DNA of 64,000 nt from Mycolicibacterium sp. TUM20985 (GTDB lineage Bacteria > Actinomycetota > Actinomycetes > Mycobacteriales > Mycobacteriaceae): positions 4,960,001-5,024,000 of the forward strand of contig NZ_AP027291.1 in NCBI RefSeq assembly GCF_030295745.1. Reading direction: 5' to 3'. The notes beneath the pieces are model-generated. The model was not told where the DNA came from and searched no databases. It worked only from the letters and a program-made list of their open reading frames with translations. How positions within the stretch are numbered: position 1 is the first letter of the stretch; every line of letters begins with the position of its first letter. Shown in pieces: positions 26,310 to 34,865 of this stretch. The position numbers and the translations under genes are program-made.

Positions 26310-27280
26310 TCAGAAACGGTAGAGAAGCGCCGAGCATTCTGCAGCGTGGAGAGTACGGCCAGGGTCGAGGCCGCACCCTGATTGCGGTCGATCCCCTCGG
26401 CGTGCAGTGCGTCGAAGCCCGCGCCCGTCTCCGGATCCCACATCGGTTGGCCCCCGGCGTTGGCACCTTCGAACCAGGCCACCGCTGCCCTGACGCCGTC
26501 CGGCCACGCTGGGCTGGCGTCGACCGTGGCAGCCCGGGCGCACGCATCCGACATCGCGGCCACCTCGACGGGCTGGCGATCGAACGCGGGCCGCTCGCCC
26601 GTGGCCTCGTAGTCGAGCAGCCACCCCAGCAGGTCAAGACCCCGCCGAGAGAGCTCGGGGCGCTCGAGGGCGGTGCCCGCGGCGATCATCGCCTCGGCCA
26701 CGACCGCGTTCGCCTGGCAAAGTTGGGTTTCGGGCCAGGGCCATTCGGTGTCGGCACTGGGTGCGGGCACGCTGTCCGCGTACGCCGTCAGCAGCGCGCG
26801 GGCTATGGCGTGATCGGGCTCGACGGAGAGGATCTCCGCGGCGCCAACGGCCGCATAGGCCATGGCACTGGGCAACGGTGACCGCACCTGCGCGGCGCGC
26901 TCGAACTGGATGACGCAGACCCGTCGCACCAGACCCACGCTGCTGTGCGCGGCGGCGGTGCCCAGGGCCCACAGGCAACGGCCCCACCACTCCTCGAGGG
27001 TCGGCTGGTCGGTCCATCTGCCGTTGGCGTCCATGTGGTTGCGGCACGTACCCGCATAGGACTGCGCCTCGTTGAGGAAGCGCACGGCCAGACCGGCCAA
27101 GCCGTTGATCACGCCACCCGGATCGGGCTGGCGGGTGGCCACGACGAGCAGTCGGGACATGTCGTCGGTGGTGTACCCGCCGCCACGCTCGGGTTCGGTG
27201 AGCAGGGCGTGCTCGAAGGTGCCGCGCCGATCTGACATGTGCAGCAGGTGGTCGAACACGGGAAGCGGTGCGGTCGTCAT
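26306..27280 (-). CDS. Probable alpha/alpha-toroid glycoside-hydrolase-like protein
   Basis: 324-residue soluble protein, largely helical, Ala- and Trp-rich. The sequence GGGYTTDDMSRLLVVATRQ in pattern and repeated helix pairs (WGRCLWALGTAA, RRGLDLLGWLLDYEATGE) suggest an (alpha/alpha)6 toroid as in glycosidases of the bacterial 'glycosyl transferase-associated' type. No catalytic residues can be named. It overlaps its neighbours on both sides by four bases (ATGA), so it is translationally coupled to the glycosyltransferase and the transglutaminase. Confidence 0.6.
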   Translation of the reverse strand: MTTAPLPVFDHLLHMSDRRGTFEHALLTEPERGGGYTTDDMSRLLVVATRQPDPGGVINGLAGLAVRFLNEAQSYAGTCRNHMDANGRWTDQPTLEEWWGRCLWALGTAAAHSSVGLVRRVCVIQFERAAQVRSPLPSAMAYAAVGAAEILSVEPDHAIARALLTAYADSVPAPSADTEWPWPETQLCQANAVVAEAMIAAGTALERPELSRRGLDLLGWLLDYEATGERPAFDRQPVEVAAMSDACARAATVDASPAWPDGVRAAVAWFEGANAGGQPMWDPETGAGFDALHAEGIDRNQGAASTLAVLSTLQNARRFSTVSE

Positions 27281-28464
27281 ACGAGTGCCGCCCGCTCGAC
27301 GAGCAGCCGCTGCGCGAGTGACATGTACGCGGCGGCGGCGACCGGCCAGCCCAGCGTCGGAGCCAAACGCCTTGCCTCCGCGGCCATGTCACCGGTCATC
27401 CGCGGATCGGTCAGCATGCGGCGCAATGCGAACGCCAGGGCCTCCGGGTCGTCGTGACTCACGACCACCCCGGCGCCGCTGCCGAGGAGTTCGACGGCGT
27501 GTGGGAAGGCGGTGGCCACGACGGGCCGGCCCGCGGCGAGCGCGTCGACGAGCACGCCGGAGTTGGCCTGATCGGTGGAGTCGTACGGCAGCACGACCGC
27601 GGCCGAGGTCTGGATCAACGCCGACAGCGACGCGGTGCTGCGGTAGATCGAGTCGAAGCTCACCGCGGTACCGACACCGAGGCTGCGGGCGCGTTCGACG
27701 CAGGCTTCGCGGTAGGCCTCACCCTCGGCGGCGAGTACCCGTGGATGCGTGGCGCCGGAAATCAGGTAGCGCGGCTGCCCGCGCAAGTCCTTGAGCGACA
27801 CCATCGCGTCGATGACCCGTTCGACACCCTTGCCGGGACCCATCAAGCCCCAGGTCAACAGCGTCGGTCGGCCGGCCCTCTTCAGGGGCGCGACGGTGGG
27901 CAGGGTAGCGCCGCGGCCGATCGTGACGACCGTGTGGCGATCGATGGCGTAGTCGGTGTGCAGACGTTCGTTGGCGGCTTCGGACATCACGACGATCCGG
28001 TCGGCCTTGATCCCGATCTGCTCCATCACCGAACGTTGCCGAGCCGTCGGATTCTTCGGGACGGTGTGAGCGACGACCACGATCGGGACGCGTAGCCCGT
28101 CGATGACGTCCAGGACGTCGGCGCCCTCGGTGCCGCCGTAGATGTCATAGGCGTGCTGAATGACGGCGACGTCACGCTGATTCAGCAGTTCGGCGCACGC
28201 CGCTACCGAAGAACTAGAACCGGCGACGAGCTCTCCGACCACGGACTCGCTCGATGCCTCCTCGCCGTCGGCGATCCGGACGACGCCGACGTCGGATCCC
28301 TTGGCGGACAACCCATGAGCCAGGCCCGCGCTGAACGTCGCCAGGCCGCAGGGCGTCGGCGGGAAGCTGGTCAGCATGCCGATGCTGGGCGGCTTGTGGC
28401 GCGACGGCGTTCCGTGGCCGCCGAACGACGGAAAACGGGGTGGAGCGTTCAAAGGTGTTCCCAA
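27277..28464 (-). CDS. GT4-type glycosyltransferase
   Basis: 395-residue GT-B glycosyltransferase. N-terminal Rossmann domain begins IGMLTSFPPTPCGLATFSAGLAHGL (in pattern); the C-terminal donor domain holds TWGLMGPGKGVERVIDAM and NSGVLVDALAAGRPVVATAFPHAVELL. The final Glu-rich E-x7-E motif of classic GT4 enzymes is altered (Val-Asp for Glu-Ala). The start is uncertain: TTG at 28464 has no ribosome site, TTG 28452 and ATG about 28377 are alternatives. First gene of the three-gene operon 28464-25494. The sugar and acceptor are unknown. Confidence 0.8.
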   Translation of the reverse strand: MGTPLNAPPRFPSFGGHGTPSRHKPPSIGMLTSFPPTPCGLATFSAGLAHGLSAKGSDVGVVRIADGEEASSESVVGELVAGSSSSVAACAELLNQRDVAVIQHAYDIYGGTEGADVLDVIDGLRVPIVVVAHTVPKNPTARQRSVMEQIGIKADRIVVMSEAANERLHTDYAIDRHTVVTIGRGATLPTVAPLKRAGRPTLLTWGLMGPGKGVERVIDAMVSLKDLRGQPRYLISGATHPRVLAAEGEAYREACVERARSLGVGTAVSFDSIYRSTASLSALIQTSAAVVLPYDSTDQANSGVLVDALAAGRPVVATAFPHAVELLGSGAGVVVSHDDPEALAFALRRMLTDPRMTGDMAAEARRLAPTLGWPVAAAAYMSLAQRLLVERAALV

Positions 28465-28639
28465 CTGACGGATGTCACCGGAGTGTCCGGCGTGAGCGGC
28501 TGCTCGAGGAGAACAGCGGCGTACAGCTGCTTCGATCCCGGACTTGTTGGGTTCCCAACGCAGTCAACGGTACCACCCCGACAACCCCGAAGTACCCCCG
28601 CGGCCCAGCATTCGCACTGCTAGAGGGCCTGTTGACGGA

Positions 28640-29402
28640 TCAAGCGGTCCAGTTCCTGGCCTGGGCGCGCCGCACCGCCTCATCGACGACGACCGCTGCG
28701 ACCTCGGCGAGCTTGCGGTGTTCGCTCCGACTCATCGCCTGCAGTTGACCGAAGGCCTCCTCGGCACTTCGACCCGTCCGTCCGCGGATGATCCCGATGG
28801 CTTGGTCGATCACCGGGCGCGTCGTCAGCGCCTCCGTCAGCTGGACGTTCAGCGCAGGGCCTCGGCGAGGACCTGCGCGTTGTGAACCGCGGCGGCCGCC
28901 GGTCTGGCGAACATCTCGCCCAGCCGCTCGGCATGCTCGTCGAAGACGTCCTTGGCGTGGGAGTACACGCCGATGGCCCCGACCACGCGATCGGGCAGCA
29001 GCAGCAGCGGCAGGGCGAGCGCGCTGTGCACGCCCATCCGACCGACGCGTGGGCCGAACCTCGGCCACGCTTCTCCCCGCCCAGCGAGCCGGAGCGCACC
29101 GCCCGCCGATCCCGTACGGCGGTGATGCAGGGCCCTTCGTCGAGGGTGACGTACTGGATCTCGTCGATCGCGGCGACGAACGGGTGGCTCGCCGCCAACG
29201 CCGCAACCGCGGTCTCGGTCGCACCGCCACGCAGCAGCGTGACGCCGGCACCGTCGGACCCGGGTATCGCGCGGCACGTGAAGGCCGCCACCTGCGCGAG
29301 CAGCTCGGGCAGACCGAGGCTGCCCGCGAGCAGACCTGCGAGATCGTCGATACCCGCCCGTAGGTCAGCGCCGTCCGCGTCCTTCGCGGTGACCTCCGCC
29401 AT
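28640..29402 (-). pseudogene. GAF-ANTAR regulator broken by two frameshifts
   Basis: Three reading frames join into one GAF-ANTAR RNA-binding antiterminator. Frame 1 from ATG 29402 (GGGAGGAAC upstream) gives MAEVTAKDADG...LDEGPCITAVRDRRAVRSG. Near 29070-29080, beside a CCCC run, one base seems missing, and the next frame gives WPRFGPRVGRMGVHSALALPLLLL through AAAVHNAQVLAEALR. Near 28850-28853 another base seems missing, and the last frame gives LNVQLTEALTTRPVIDQAIGIIRGR and the ANTAR tail ending ARNWTA. Both lesions are one-base deletions, so sequencing error is as likely as decay. If intact, it would bind RNA hairpins in response to a GAF ligand. Confidence 0.8.
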
Positions 29403-29648
29403 GCTCGTTCCTCCCAACCGGGGTGATGCCGCGAACCACAGTGGGATGACGACCAGCCGATGCTCGCCGCCGGCGCTGGCGACACAGTGCAGGCCCGAGT
29501 CCGCCAGTCGGATCGACGGTGGTCAAACCCGTTGCGACACAAGGCCTTCAGGGAAGTCTACCGGCCGTCGGCCCGCGGCGGAACAGACGTCCGCGATCGA
29601 GGATGCCATCGGCGATAGGGGACTAATGGCACCTATTTCACCGAATGA
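29403..29648. other. Intergenic region, no gene seen
   Basis: The gap between the divergent GAF-ANTAR gene and the small ORF at 29721 holds no frame with credible codon use or ribosome site. Short open frames on the plus strand here are the antisense of the GAF domain. The promoter of the small ORF follows at its end. Confidence 0.5.
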
Positions 29649-29677
29649 TTGACGAGCCGGTAGCTGACAGCTAACGT
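29649..29677 (+). promoter_or_regulatory. SigA-type promoter candidate
   Basis: TTGACG (29649-29654), a 17-base spacer and TAACGT (29672-29677), 43 bases before the ATG at 29721. The outer bases TTGACG/CGTCAA also form a 5-6-bp inverted repeat. Confidence 0.5.
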
Positions 29678-29720
29678 CAATCCCAGGGTTGGGACAGCTT
29701 TGCTATCGGGGGGAGCCGAA

Positions 29721-29897
29721 ATGGGGCGTTGGAAGCTTTTTGCACCGTTGGGGAGTACTCACGGCGATGGCGAAGGGTGCCCGGTCTGCGATCACCCTTT
29801 CGGTCATCTCAACCACGCCTGCATCAGCTCGATCGGCGCCGTAACGCCGGCGGTGGTCAACCTGCCTTCGCGGCTGCCGGAGACCGTCGTCGCCTAA
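29721..29897 (+). CDS. Small Cys/His-containing protein, 58 aa
   Basis: ATG with GGGGGAG six bases upstream opens a 58-codon frame, MGRWKLFAPLGSTHG... with CPVCDHPFGHLNHACISS at residues 22-39. Spacing of three Cys and three His suggests a metal-binding knuckle. No family recognised. A promoter candidate lies upstream. Convergent with the secreted peptidase-like gene (16 bases between stops). Confidence 0.5.
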   Translation: MGRWKLFAPLGSTHGDGEGCPVCDHPFGHLNHACISSIGAVTPAVVNLPSRLPETVVA

Positions 29898-29913
29898 CCG
29901 CCGCTATCCGGTC

Positions 29914-30600
29914 TCACCGGTAGTAGATCTCGCGCCCGCTGGGATATCCCCCACCGGTCGTCGTGAGATGGACGTGGTCGTAGTGGCCGGCTCCCGTGTT
30001 ACGCGAACCACTCGGCGTGTAGTAGACACCGCGCCAGATCGCGTCCTGCAACCCGAACCTCGCCGCGTTCTCCAGCGCGTACGCCACGATGCGGTTCCCC
30101 AGCGCGATGCCCTCGGCAGAGCCGGGGTTCGGGATCATCACGTCCAGCGCCAAGCCGTCGGGATGCCACCGCAGGGCATCGGGCCGCACGCCGCCGATCT
30201 CGTGGATGCCGGGAAAGACGATGCTGATGCTGCGGGAGAGGAAGATCGTCTTCACCTGCAGGCCGCGCTCGGGGGCGATGCCCGCGGGCAGGATGCGATG
30301 CATGTCGATGACGCGCCACCGAGAGGCCGCGGCCGGCACCGCGGGCGCCCCCACCTGGGCCGGCGCGGCGGAGGCAAAGAGTGCCGCACCCGAGCCCGCC
30401 GAGTAACCGGCGTCCGACACCGAGACGACCTCGAGGCAGCACGGCGGCGCGCTCGCCACGACGGGTTTCGCCTCGACCTTGGCGGCCGGCGGTTCGGCGC
30501 CGGTCGCCGCAGCGGTGAGAACGGCGAGCGAGGCGACGACTCCGACCAGCAGAATCGGCGGTCTGCGCCGCCGACTCCTCGCCATCTCGTGCCTGCCCAC
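29914..30600 (-). CDS. Secreted LAS/M15-like peptidase-fold protein
   Basis: 228-residue exported protein. Start region MGRHEMARSRRRRPPILLVG is a basic signal peptide followed by a hydrophobic core to about residue 33; Met6 is an alternative start. The C-terminal half carries the metal motif of LAS peptidases: His and Asp in WHPDGLALDV (H-x6-D) and H-x-H in GHYDHVHLTT. The stretch NPGSAEGIALGNRIVAYALENA is shared with mycobacterial secreted proteins of this type. It may cut peptidoglycan peptides. A Cys pair (PPCCLEV) follows the signal region. Confidence 0.75.
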   Translation of the reverse strand: MGRHEMARSRRRRPPILLVGVVASLAVLTAAATGAEPPAAKVEAKPVVASAPPCCLEVVSVSDAGYSAGSGAALFASAAPAQVGAPAVPAAASRWRVIDMHRILPAGIAPERGLQVKTIFLSRSISIVFPGIHEIGGVRPDALRWHPDGLALDVMIPNPGSAEGIALGNRIVAYALENAARFGLQDAIWRGVYYTPSGSRNTGAGHYDHVHLTTTGGGYPSGREIYYR

Positions 30601-30750
30601 GAGAGCACTTTATTAGAAGACGGGACATGAATAGCAATCTTTCCGAGATCTAATCGTGATCTGTCACTAAATGCACCCGCAAATACGCGAGCGACGGGCC
30701 GCATTCCGTACCACCACGGGCGGTAGCCACCGGGCGGAGCGCAGGAGGCC

Positions 30751-31803
30751 GGCCGCGCTGACCTCGGCGCCGGCGTTGCATCGGCACGTTACGACGCCCG
30801 CCCCTACATCCCTGCCACCGCGCCGGCCAACGTCGGCTACGCCGCGGCCGAGCGCCACTTCTCGCAAGCTCGCCTGAATCCCGAACTGCTGATGATCGAG
30901 ACCGACCACCACCTTCGGGATCCGACCGACATGATCTTGCTCGAGCGGGTTGCCAAGGCCGTCTTCCACACCGACGGCATCGCCCAGGTGCAGTCGATCA
31001 CGCGACCGTTGGGGACCCACCTGACGATGATCAACTACGCCGACACCTTCCGGCATCGACGACCAGGCGGCAGCGACGCTGCAGAACGCCACCGCGCTGG
31101 GCCAGGCCTATGACGCGTCGAAGACCGATGACTCCTTCTACCTGCCGCCGGAGGCGTTCACCAACCCGGAGTTCCTGCGCGGGCTGAAGCTGTTCCTCTC
31201 CCCGACGGCCACGCCGCGCGCATGATCGCCACCCACGGCACTCAGCCCAGGAGGCCGTCAAGGGAACGCCGTTGGCGGGATCCAAGATTTAACTCGCTGG
31301 TGGCCGCGTTCGTCCTCGTCGGCACCGTCTGTGTCGCTGGGTGCTTCCTTCGGGCTGTCGGCGCTGATCTGGCAGGACCTCCTCGGCATCCCGCTGTACT
31401 GGATCATGTTGGCGTTAGCCGCAATTCTCCTGTTGGCGGTGGGCTCGGACTACAACCTGCTGTTGATCTCGCGGTTCAAGGAGGAGCTCGACGCCGGCGT
31501 CGACACGGGCATCATCCGGGCGATGGCGGGTTCCTGGCGCGGTGGTTCACCGCCGCCGGTCTGGTGTTCGCCGCGACCATGGTCTCGTTCGTGTTCGCCG
31601 ATCTGCGCATCCTCGGTCAGATCGGCACGACGATCGCGCTCGGCATGCTCTTCGACACGGTGATCGTGCGGTCGTTCATGACCCCGTCGATCGCCGCGCT
31701 GCTCGGGCGCTGGTTGTGGTGGCCCCTTCGGGTGCGAAACCGTCCGGTTCCCAAGCCCTTTGGCTCCGGTGACACCGATAGCCGACAGCTCTCCCCGGTC
31801 TGA
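30751..31803 (+). pseudogene. Decayed MmpL lipid transporter
   Basis: Fragments of an MmpL (RND) transporter in order but in several frames. First ARPYIPATAPANVGYAAAERHF and LNPELLMIETDH...VQSITRPLGT (to about 31020); then GQAYDASKTDDSFYLPPEAF and LRGLKLFLSP (31080-31210); DGHAARMIATHG; QEAVKGTPLAGSKI ending in TAA (about 31290); LVAAFVLVGTV; SLGASFGLSALIWQDLLGIP to DTGIIRAMAG (31331-31530); and AAGLVFAATMVSFVF to IAALLGRWLWWP (31560-31740). Much of the coiled central region and several helices are deleted. At least five frame breaks make it non-functional. Normal MmpL proteins have about 950-1000 residues. Confidence 0.9.
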
Positions 31804-31891
31804 AGCGCTCCGGTCGGTCCTTGGCCGCGATGGCGGATCGGAGTTACCGTTTTGGCGCATCGAAGAGCTCCGCTCGGTATAGGGTGCTCCG

Positions 31892-32173
31892 ATGACTGCC
31901 GCCGACCTGCACGGAACCAGCTCCGTGGGGCCCGGCGACGCCCTCCAGGCGGACCACTTTCGCAAGACATTGTTCGAGGAGCGGGAACGCATCGTCGATC
32001 ACGTGGCCAAGCACCGGGACCAACTCGGGCGCCGACTCGAGATGGGGACGATCTCCGGCGTGGCGCACCTGCGCTCGCAGGTTCAATCCCTGGAAGCCGA
32101 GTTGCGCTACGTCGACGGCCTCTTGGCGAAGCTCGACGGCCGGTTCGCCGGCCCGCCGACCGACCGCCGCTAG
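31892..32173 (+). CDS. Small helical protein, 93 aa
   Basis: 93 residues, charged and helical (LFEERERIVDHVAKHRDQLG, LRSQVQSLEAELRYVDGLLAKL), a likely coiled coil. No family recognised. A TATAGG hexamer 14 bases before the ATG and no ribosome site suggest a leaderless mRNA. Its stop overlaps the convergent DUF gene at 32170. Confidence 0.6.
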   Translation: MTAADLHGTSSVGPGDALQADHFRKTLFEERERIVDHVAKHRDQLGRRLEMGTISGVAHLRSQVQSLEAELRYVDGLLAKLDGRFAGPPTDRR

Positions 32174-32427
32174 CCGCTCAGCAAGCCAAGTTGGGTTCGC
32201 GCACCACGCTCCACGAAGAGCGGGATGAAATCCCGGATGGGGCGCCGATCGAAACGGGCGTAACAGCCGTTGACGACGTCGGCCACCTGCTCCCCCGGGA
32301 CGCTGGGGTATTTCTGCACCAGTCTGTCGACCACTTGGTCGATGACCGTCCGTTCGCTCGACTCGATCACCCCCTCAATTTGCTCTCCATTCATCCGGAC
32401 GTCAACTTCGCCGGGAAATTGCGCCAT
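32170..32427 (-). CDS. Three-helix bundle dimerisation-domain protein
   Basis: 85 residues. The segment TVIDQVVDRLVQKYPSVPGEQVADVVN and YARFDRRPIRDFIPLFVERGAR matches the pattern of a small actinobacterial three-helix-bundle family found alone or in toxin-associated and regulatory proteins. Met12 (MNGEQIEG) is an alternative start. Function unknown. Confidence 0.65.
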   Translation of the reverse strand: MAQFPGEVDVRMNGEQIEGVIESSERTVIDQVVDRLVQKYPSVPGEQVADVVNGCYARFDRRPIRDFIPLFVERGARTQLGLLSG

Positions 32428-32485
32428 GTCTTAAGGGAAACGCGTTCGCCGCGCCAACATTAGGAATTGATGAGACGATCACGGA

Positions 32486-32734
32486 ATGGTTGATGACCAC
32501 AGCACGGCGCAGGCGCGAGAGCTCTTGCGCGAGTTGCGTCAACACGCCCTCAGCATCTCGCAAAAGCTCGACGCCGTCGAGAACTGTCGTCGTCGTACAT
32601 CTGCGCGCGGGGCGATGTTGCAACGTCGGCAGTCATCATCGCTGCGCCGGGAGTTGCACGAGGCTCGCCGGCTCATCGACGGGCTTCATCGCCAGTTCCC
32701 CGACGCGCTCACGACCGAACGCGTGGGCTGCTGA
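32486..32734 (+). CDS. Small basic helical protein, 82 aa
   Basis: 82 residues; RELLRELRQHALSISQKLDAVE and RRELHEARRLIDGLHRQF are amphipathic helices separated by a basic loop. No family recognised. No clear ribosome site before ATG 32486; divergent from the three-helix-bundle gene. Confidence 0.45.
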   Translation: MVDDHSTAQARELLRELRQHALSISQKLDAVENCRRRTSARGAMLQRRQSSSLRRELHEARRLIDGLHRQFPDALTTERVGC

Positions 32735-32803
32735 GGCGTCGGACCGTAACGCTCGGCCGACCGGGATCGCCAGGCCGCGTCGCACACAGTCACGGGAGTG
32801 GAC

Positions 32804-34402
32804 ATGAACAATCCGGTCGGCCAGACGCGCGGCACGGGGCGGGCGGACGAGTCGGTGGACCGGCTGCGCGCCGACTACGACCTCACGCCATACAACTCGG
32901 ACGCGTTCCCGCAATCTGCGCCGGGCCAGCTCGCGGCGATCGGCCACGTCTTCGGACTGCGAACCCCGGTAGCGTCGGGAGCGCGTGTTCTCGAGATCGG
33001 TTGTGCCACAGGCGGAAACCTCATTCCCTTCGCCGCGACGCACCCCGGCGCGCAGGCGGTCGGCATCGACCTGTCACAGGTACAGGTCGACCAGGGGCGC
33101 AGCCGCGCCCAAGCCATGGGGCTCGACAACGTGCAGTTCGTCGCCGGCGACATCGCGCAGGTCGACTCGACCTCCTGGGGGCAGTTCGACTACATCATCG
33201 CCCACGGCGTGTACAGCTGGGTCCCGCCGAACGTGCAGGACGCCATCCTGTCGGCGATCCGCCGTCTGCTCGCGCCCGACGGGATTGCCTACGTCAGCTA
33301 CAACACCTATCCCGGCTGGAAGGCCAAGGAGGTGATGCGCGATGCCATGATGCTTGCCAGCGGCGCCAGTGCCACCCCGCAAGACAAGGTGCGCGAGGCG
33401 CGCGGCATCGTCGACTTCCTTGAGGACGTAGCTCCGCAGGACGGTGTGCTGGCAAGGGTTTTGGCCGAATTCCGGGCTCGTGACGAGGGCTTCGGCGACT
33501 CCTACCTGCTGCACGACGAACTGGAGTCGTTCAATGCGCCATGCTATTTCTACGAGATGGTCGGGCGGGCCGGCGGGCATGGTCTGACCTACCTGGCCGA
33601 AGCCCGTCCTGAGACGATGTTCCCGGCCAACCACGGGCCGCAGGTCGCCGAATACCTGGCCCAAAAATGTTCCGGCGTACAGGTACTCGTCGAGCAGTAC
33701 CTCGACTTCGTGACCAACCGCACGTTCCGCGAATCGTTGCTGATCCATGCCGAACGCGCACCGCAGATCCGTTACGACCTGCATCCCAGCCGGTTCGATG
33801 GACTGCACCTGGCCGCCTGGACTCCGCCGGTCGACGGGCTGACCCGGATCGACCAATCACGCCAAGAATACGAAGTTGCCGACGGCGCGACGCTGTTCAC
33901 CAACGATCCCGGCCTGAAGGCCACGCTGGAAGCGCTGAATGCGCGCTGGCCCTGGACGCAGTCCCGCGACGAGTTGATTGAGGAGGTACGGGCCCGGCTC
34001 GTGGCGGCAGGACTGGACCCGAGCGCTGAACTCCCGGGCCACGTCGACAACCTGATCGGGGTGCTCATCGCACAGGGTCAGGCGCGCTACCGACTAGAGC
34101 CAGTTTCGCCGCAACGGTGCTCGACCGGGTCCCTGCGCCTGGAGACATCGATCCGACGGCTGGCGGAACTGACCCGCGAGCACGACGAGGCATCGATCTA
34201 CAACCTGTGGCACGAGGCACTTCTGCTGTCACCGGTGGACCGCCAGCTGCTGCCACTGCTCGACGGCACCCGCGATCGCACGGCACTGCTGGAGGCGCTG
34301 ACGACCATCATCGGTGACGCCGATCGCCGGGATGAGCTCGCCGCGGTGATCGACTCACTCCCGGAGCGTCTGACCGAGATGAAGCTGATCCGCGTCGACT
34401 GA
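32804..34402 (+). CDS. SAM-dependent methyltransferase with regulatory domain
   Basis: 532-residue methyltransferase. Class I SAM-binding motif VLEIGCATGGNLIPF (about residues 61-75), followed by GIDLS, GDIAQVD and the YNTYPGWK block typical of methyltransferases with the MethyTransf_Reg (PF10119) domain (about 215-300) and a C-terminal PKMT-type winged-helix region. Relatives include rickettsial and actinobacterial protein lysine methyltransferases. GGGAG lies six bases before ATG 32804; the GTG at 32798 is less likely. Apparently monocistronic. Target unknown. Confidence 0.82.
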   Translation: MNNPVGQTRGTGRADESVDRLRADYDLTPYNSDAFPQSAPGQLAAIGHVFGLRTPVASGARVLEIGCATGGNLIPFAATHPGAQAVGIDLSQVQVDQGRSRAQAMGLDNVQFVAGDIAQVDSTSWGQFDYIIAHGVYSWVPPNVQDAILSAIRRLLAPDGIAYVSYNTYPGWKAKEVMRDAMMLASGASATPQDKVREARGIVDFLEDVAPQDGVLARVLAEFRARDEGFGDSYLLHDELESFNAPCYFYEMVGRAGGHGLTYLAEARPETMFPANHGPQVAEYLAQKCSGVQVLVEQYLDFVTNRTFRESLLIHAERAPQIRYDLHPSRFDGLHLAAWTPPVDGLTRIDQSRQEYEVADGATLFTNDPGLKATLEALNARWPWTQSRDELIEEVRARLVAAGLDPSAELPGHVDNLIGVLIAQGQARYRLEPVSPQRCSTGSLRLETSIRRLAELTREHDEASIYNLWHEALLLSPVDRQLLPLLDGTRDRTALLEALTTIIGDADRRDELAAVIDSLPERLTEMKLIRVD

Positions 34403-34477
34403 CGGGACGACGTGGCGCCCGGATGAACGGTCGGGAACGTTCTGGTGCAGGGTGGCGCGACCGGGCAGACCGTCGCA

Positions 34478-34774
34478 ATGATGGTGATCATGAACGCATT
34501 CGTCTCCGTGTACGTCGATTGGGCGGCAACCGAACACGACGTGCGAGCAGCCATTGCGACCCTGCCCAAACCGGTGGGAGTGTCCCTGGTCGCCGTAGCC
34601 GCCACCTCCGACACGTTCGGTTGCCGCACGGCCGTCGACCTCATCGGAAGCTTCGACGAAGCGAGGCAGGGCCGTCACATCGCCCGGCACTACGCCACGC
34701 AACTGTCAGCAGCTCTCGGCTTGCCGGCGTTTGCGCTGAGCGACCTCATCCTCGCCGACAACTCGGAGTGGTGA
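34478..34774 (+). CDS. Hypothetical protein, 98 aa
   Basis: 98 residues from the first ATG of a run (34478, 34481, 34490); alternatives shorten it slightly. Alpha/beta composition (VSVYVDWAATEHDVRAAIATL, VGVSLVAVAATSD). No family, signal or membrane segment recognised, and no clear ribosome site. Confidence 0.5.
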   Translation: MMVIMNAFVSVYVDWAATEHDVRAAIATLPKPVGVSLVAVAATSDTFGCRTAVDLIGSFDEARQGRHIARHYATQLSAALGLPAFALSDLILADNSEW

Positions 34775-34865
34775 ACGCCGTCGGTGAGGCCCTCGCCTAT
34801 GCCGGGATCACGGGCCCGAGCATGGGGAACAGTCGCCGGAGAACATTCAGCCCTGACGGGTGCGG

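Noticed and set aside
28457..28559. GTTGGG-TT-CCCAAC palindrome at 28546-28559 and a half copy at 28457
   Set aside because: Possible operator before the glycosyltransferase, but short and with no regulator nearby; not strong enough to list.
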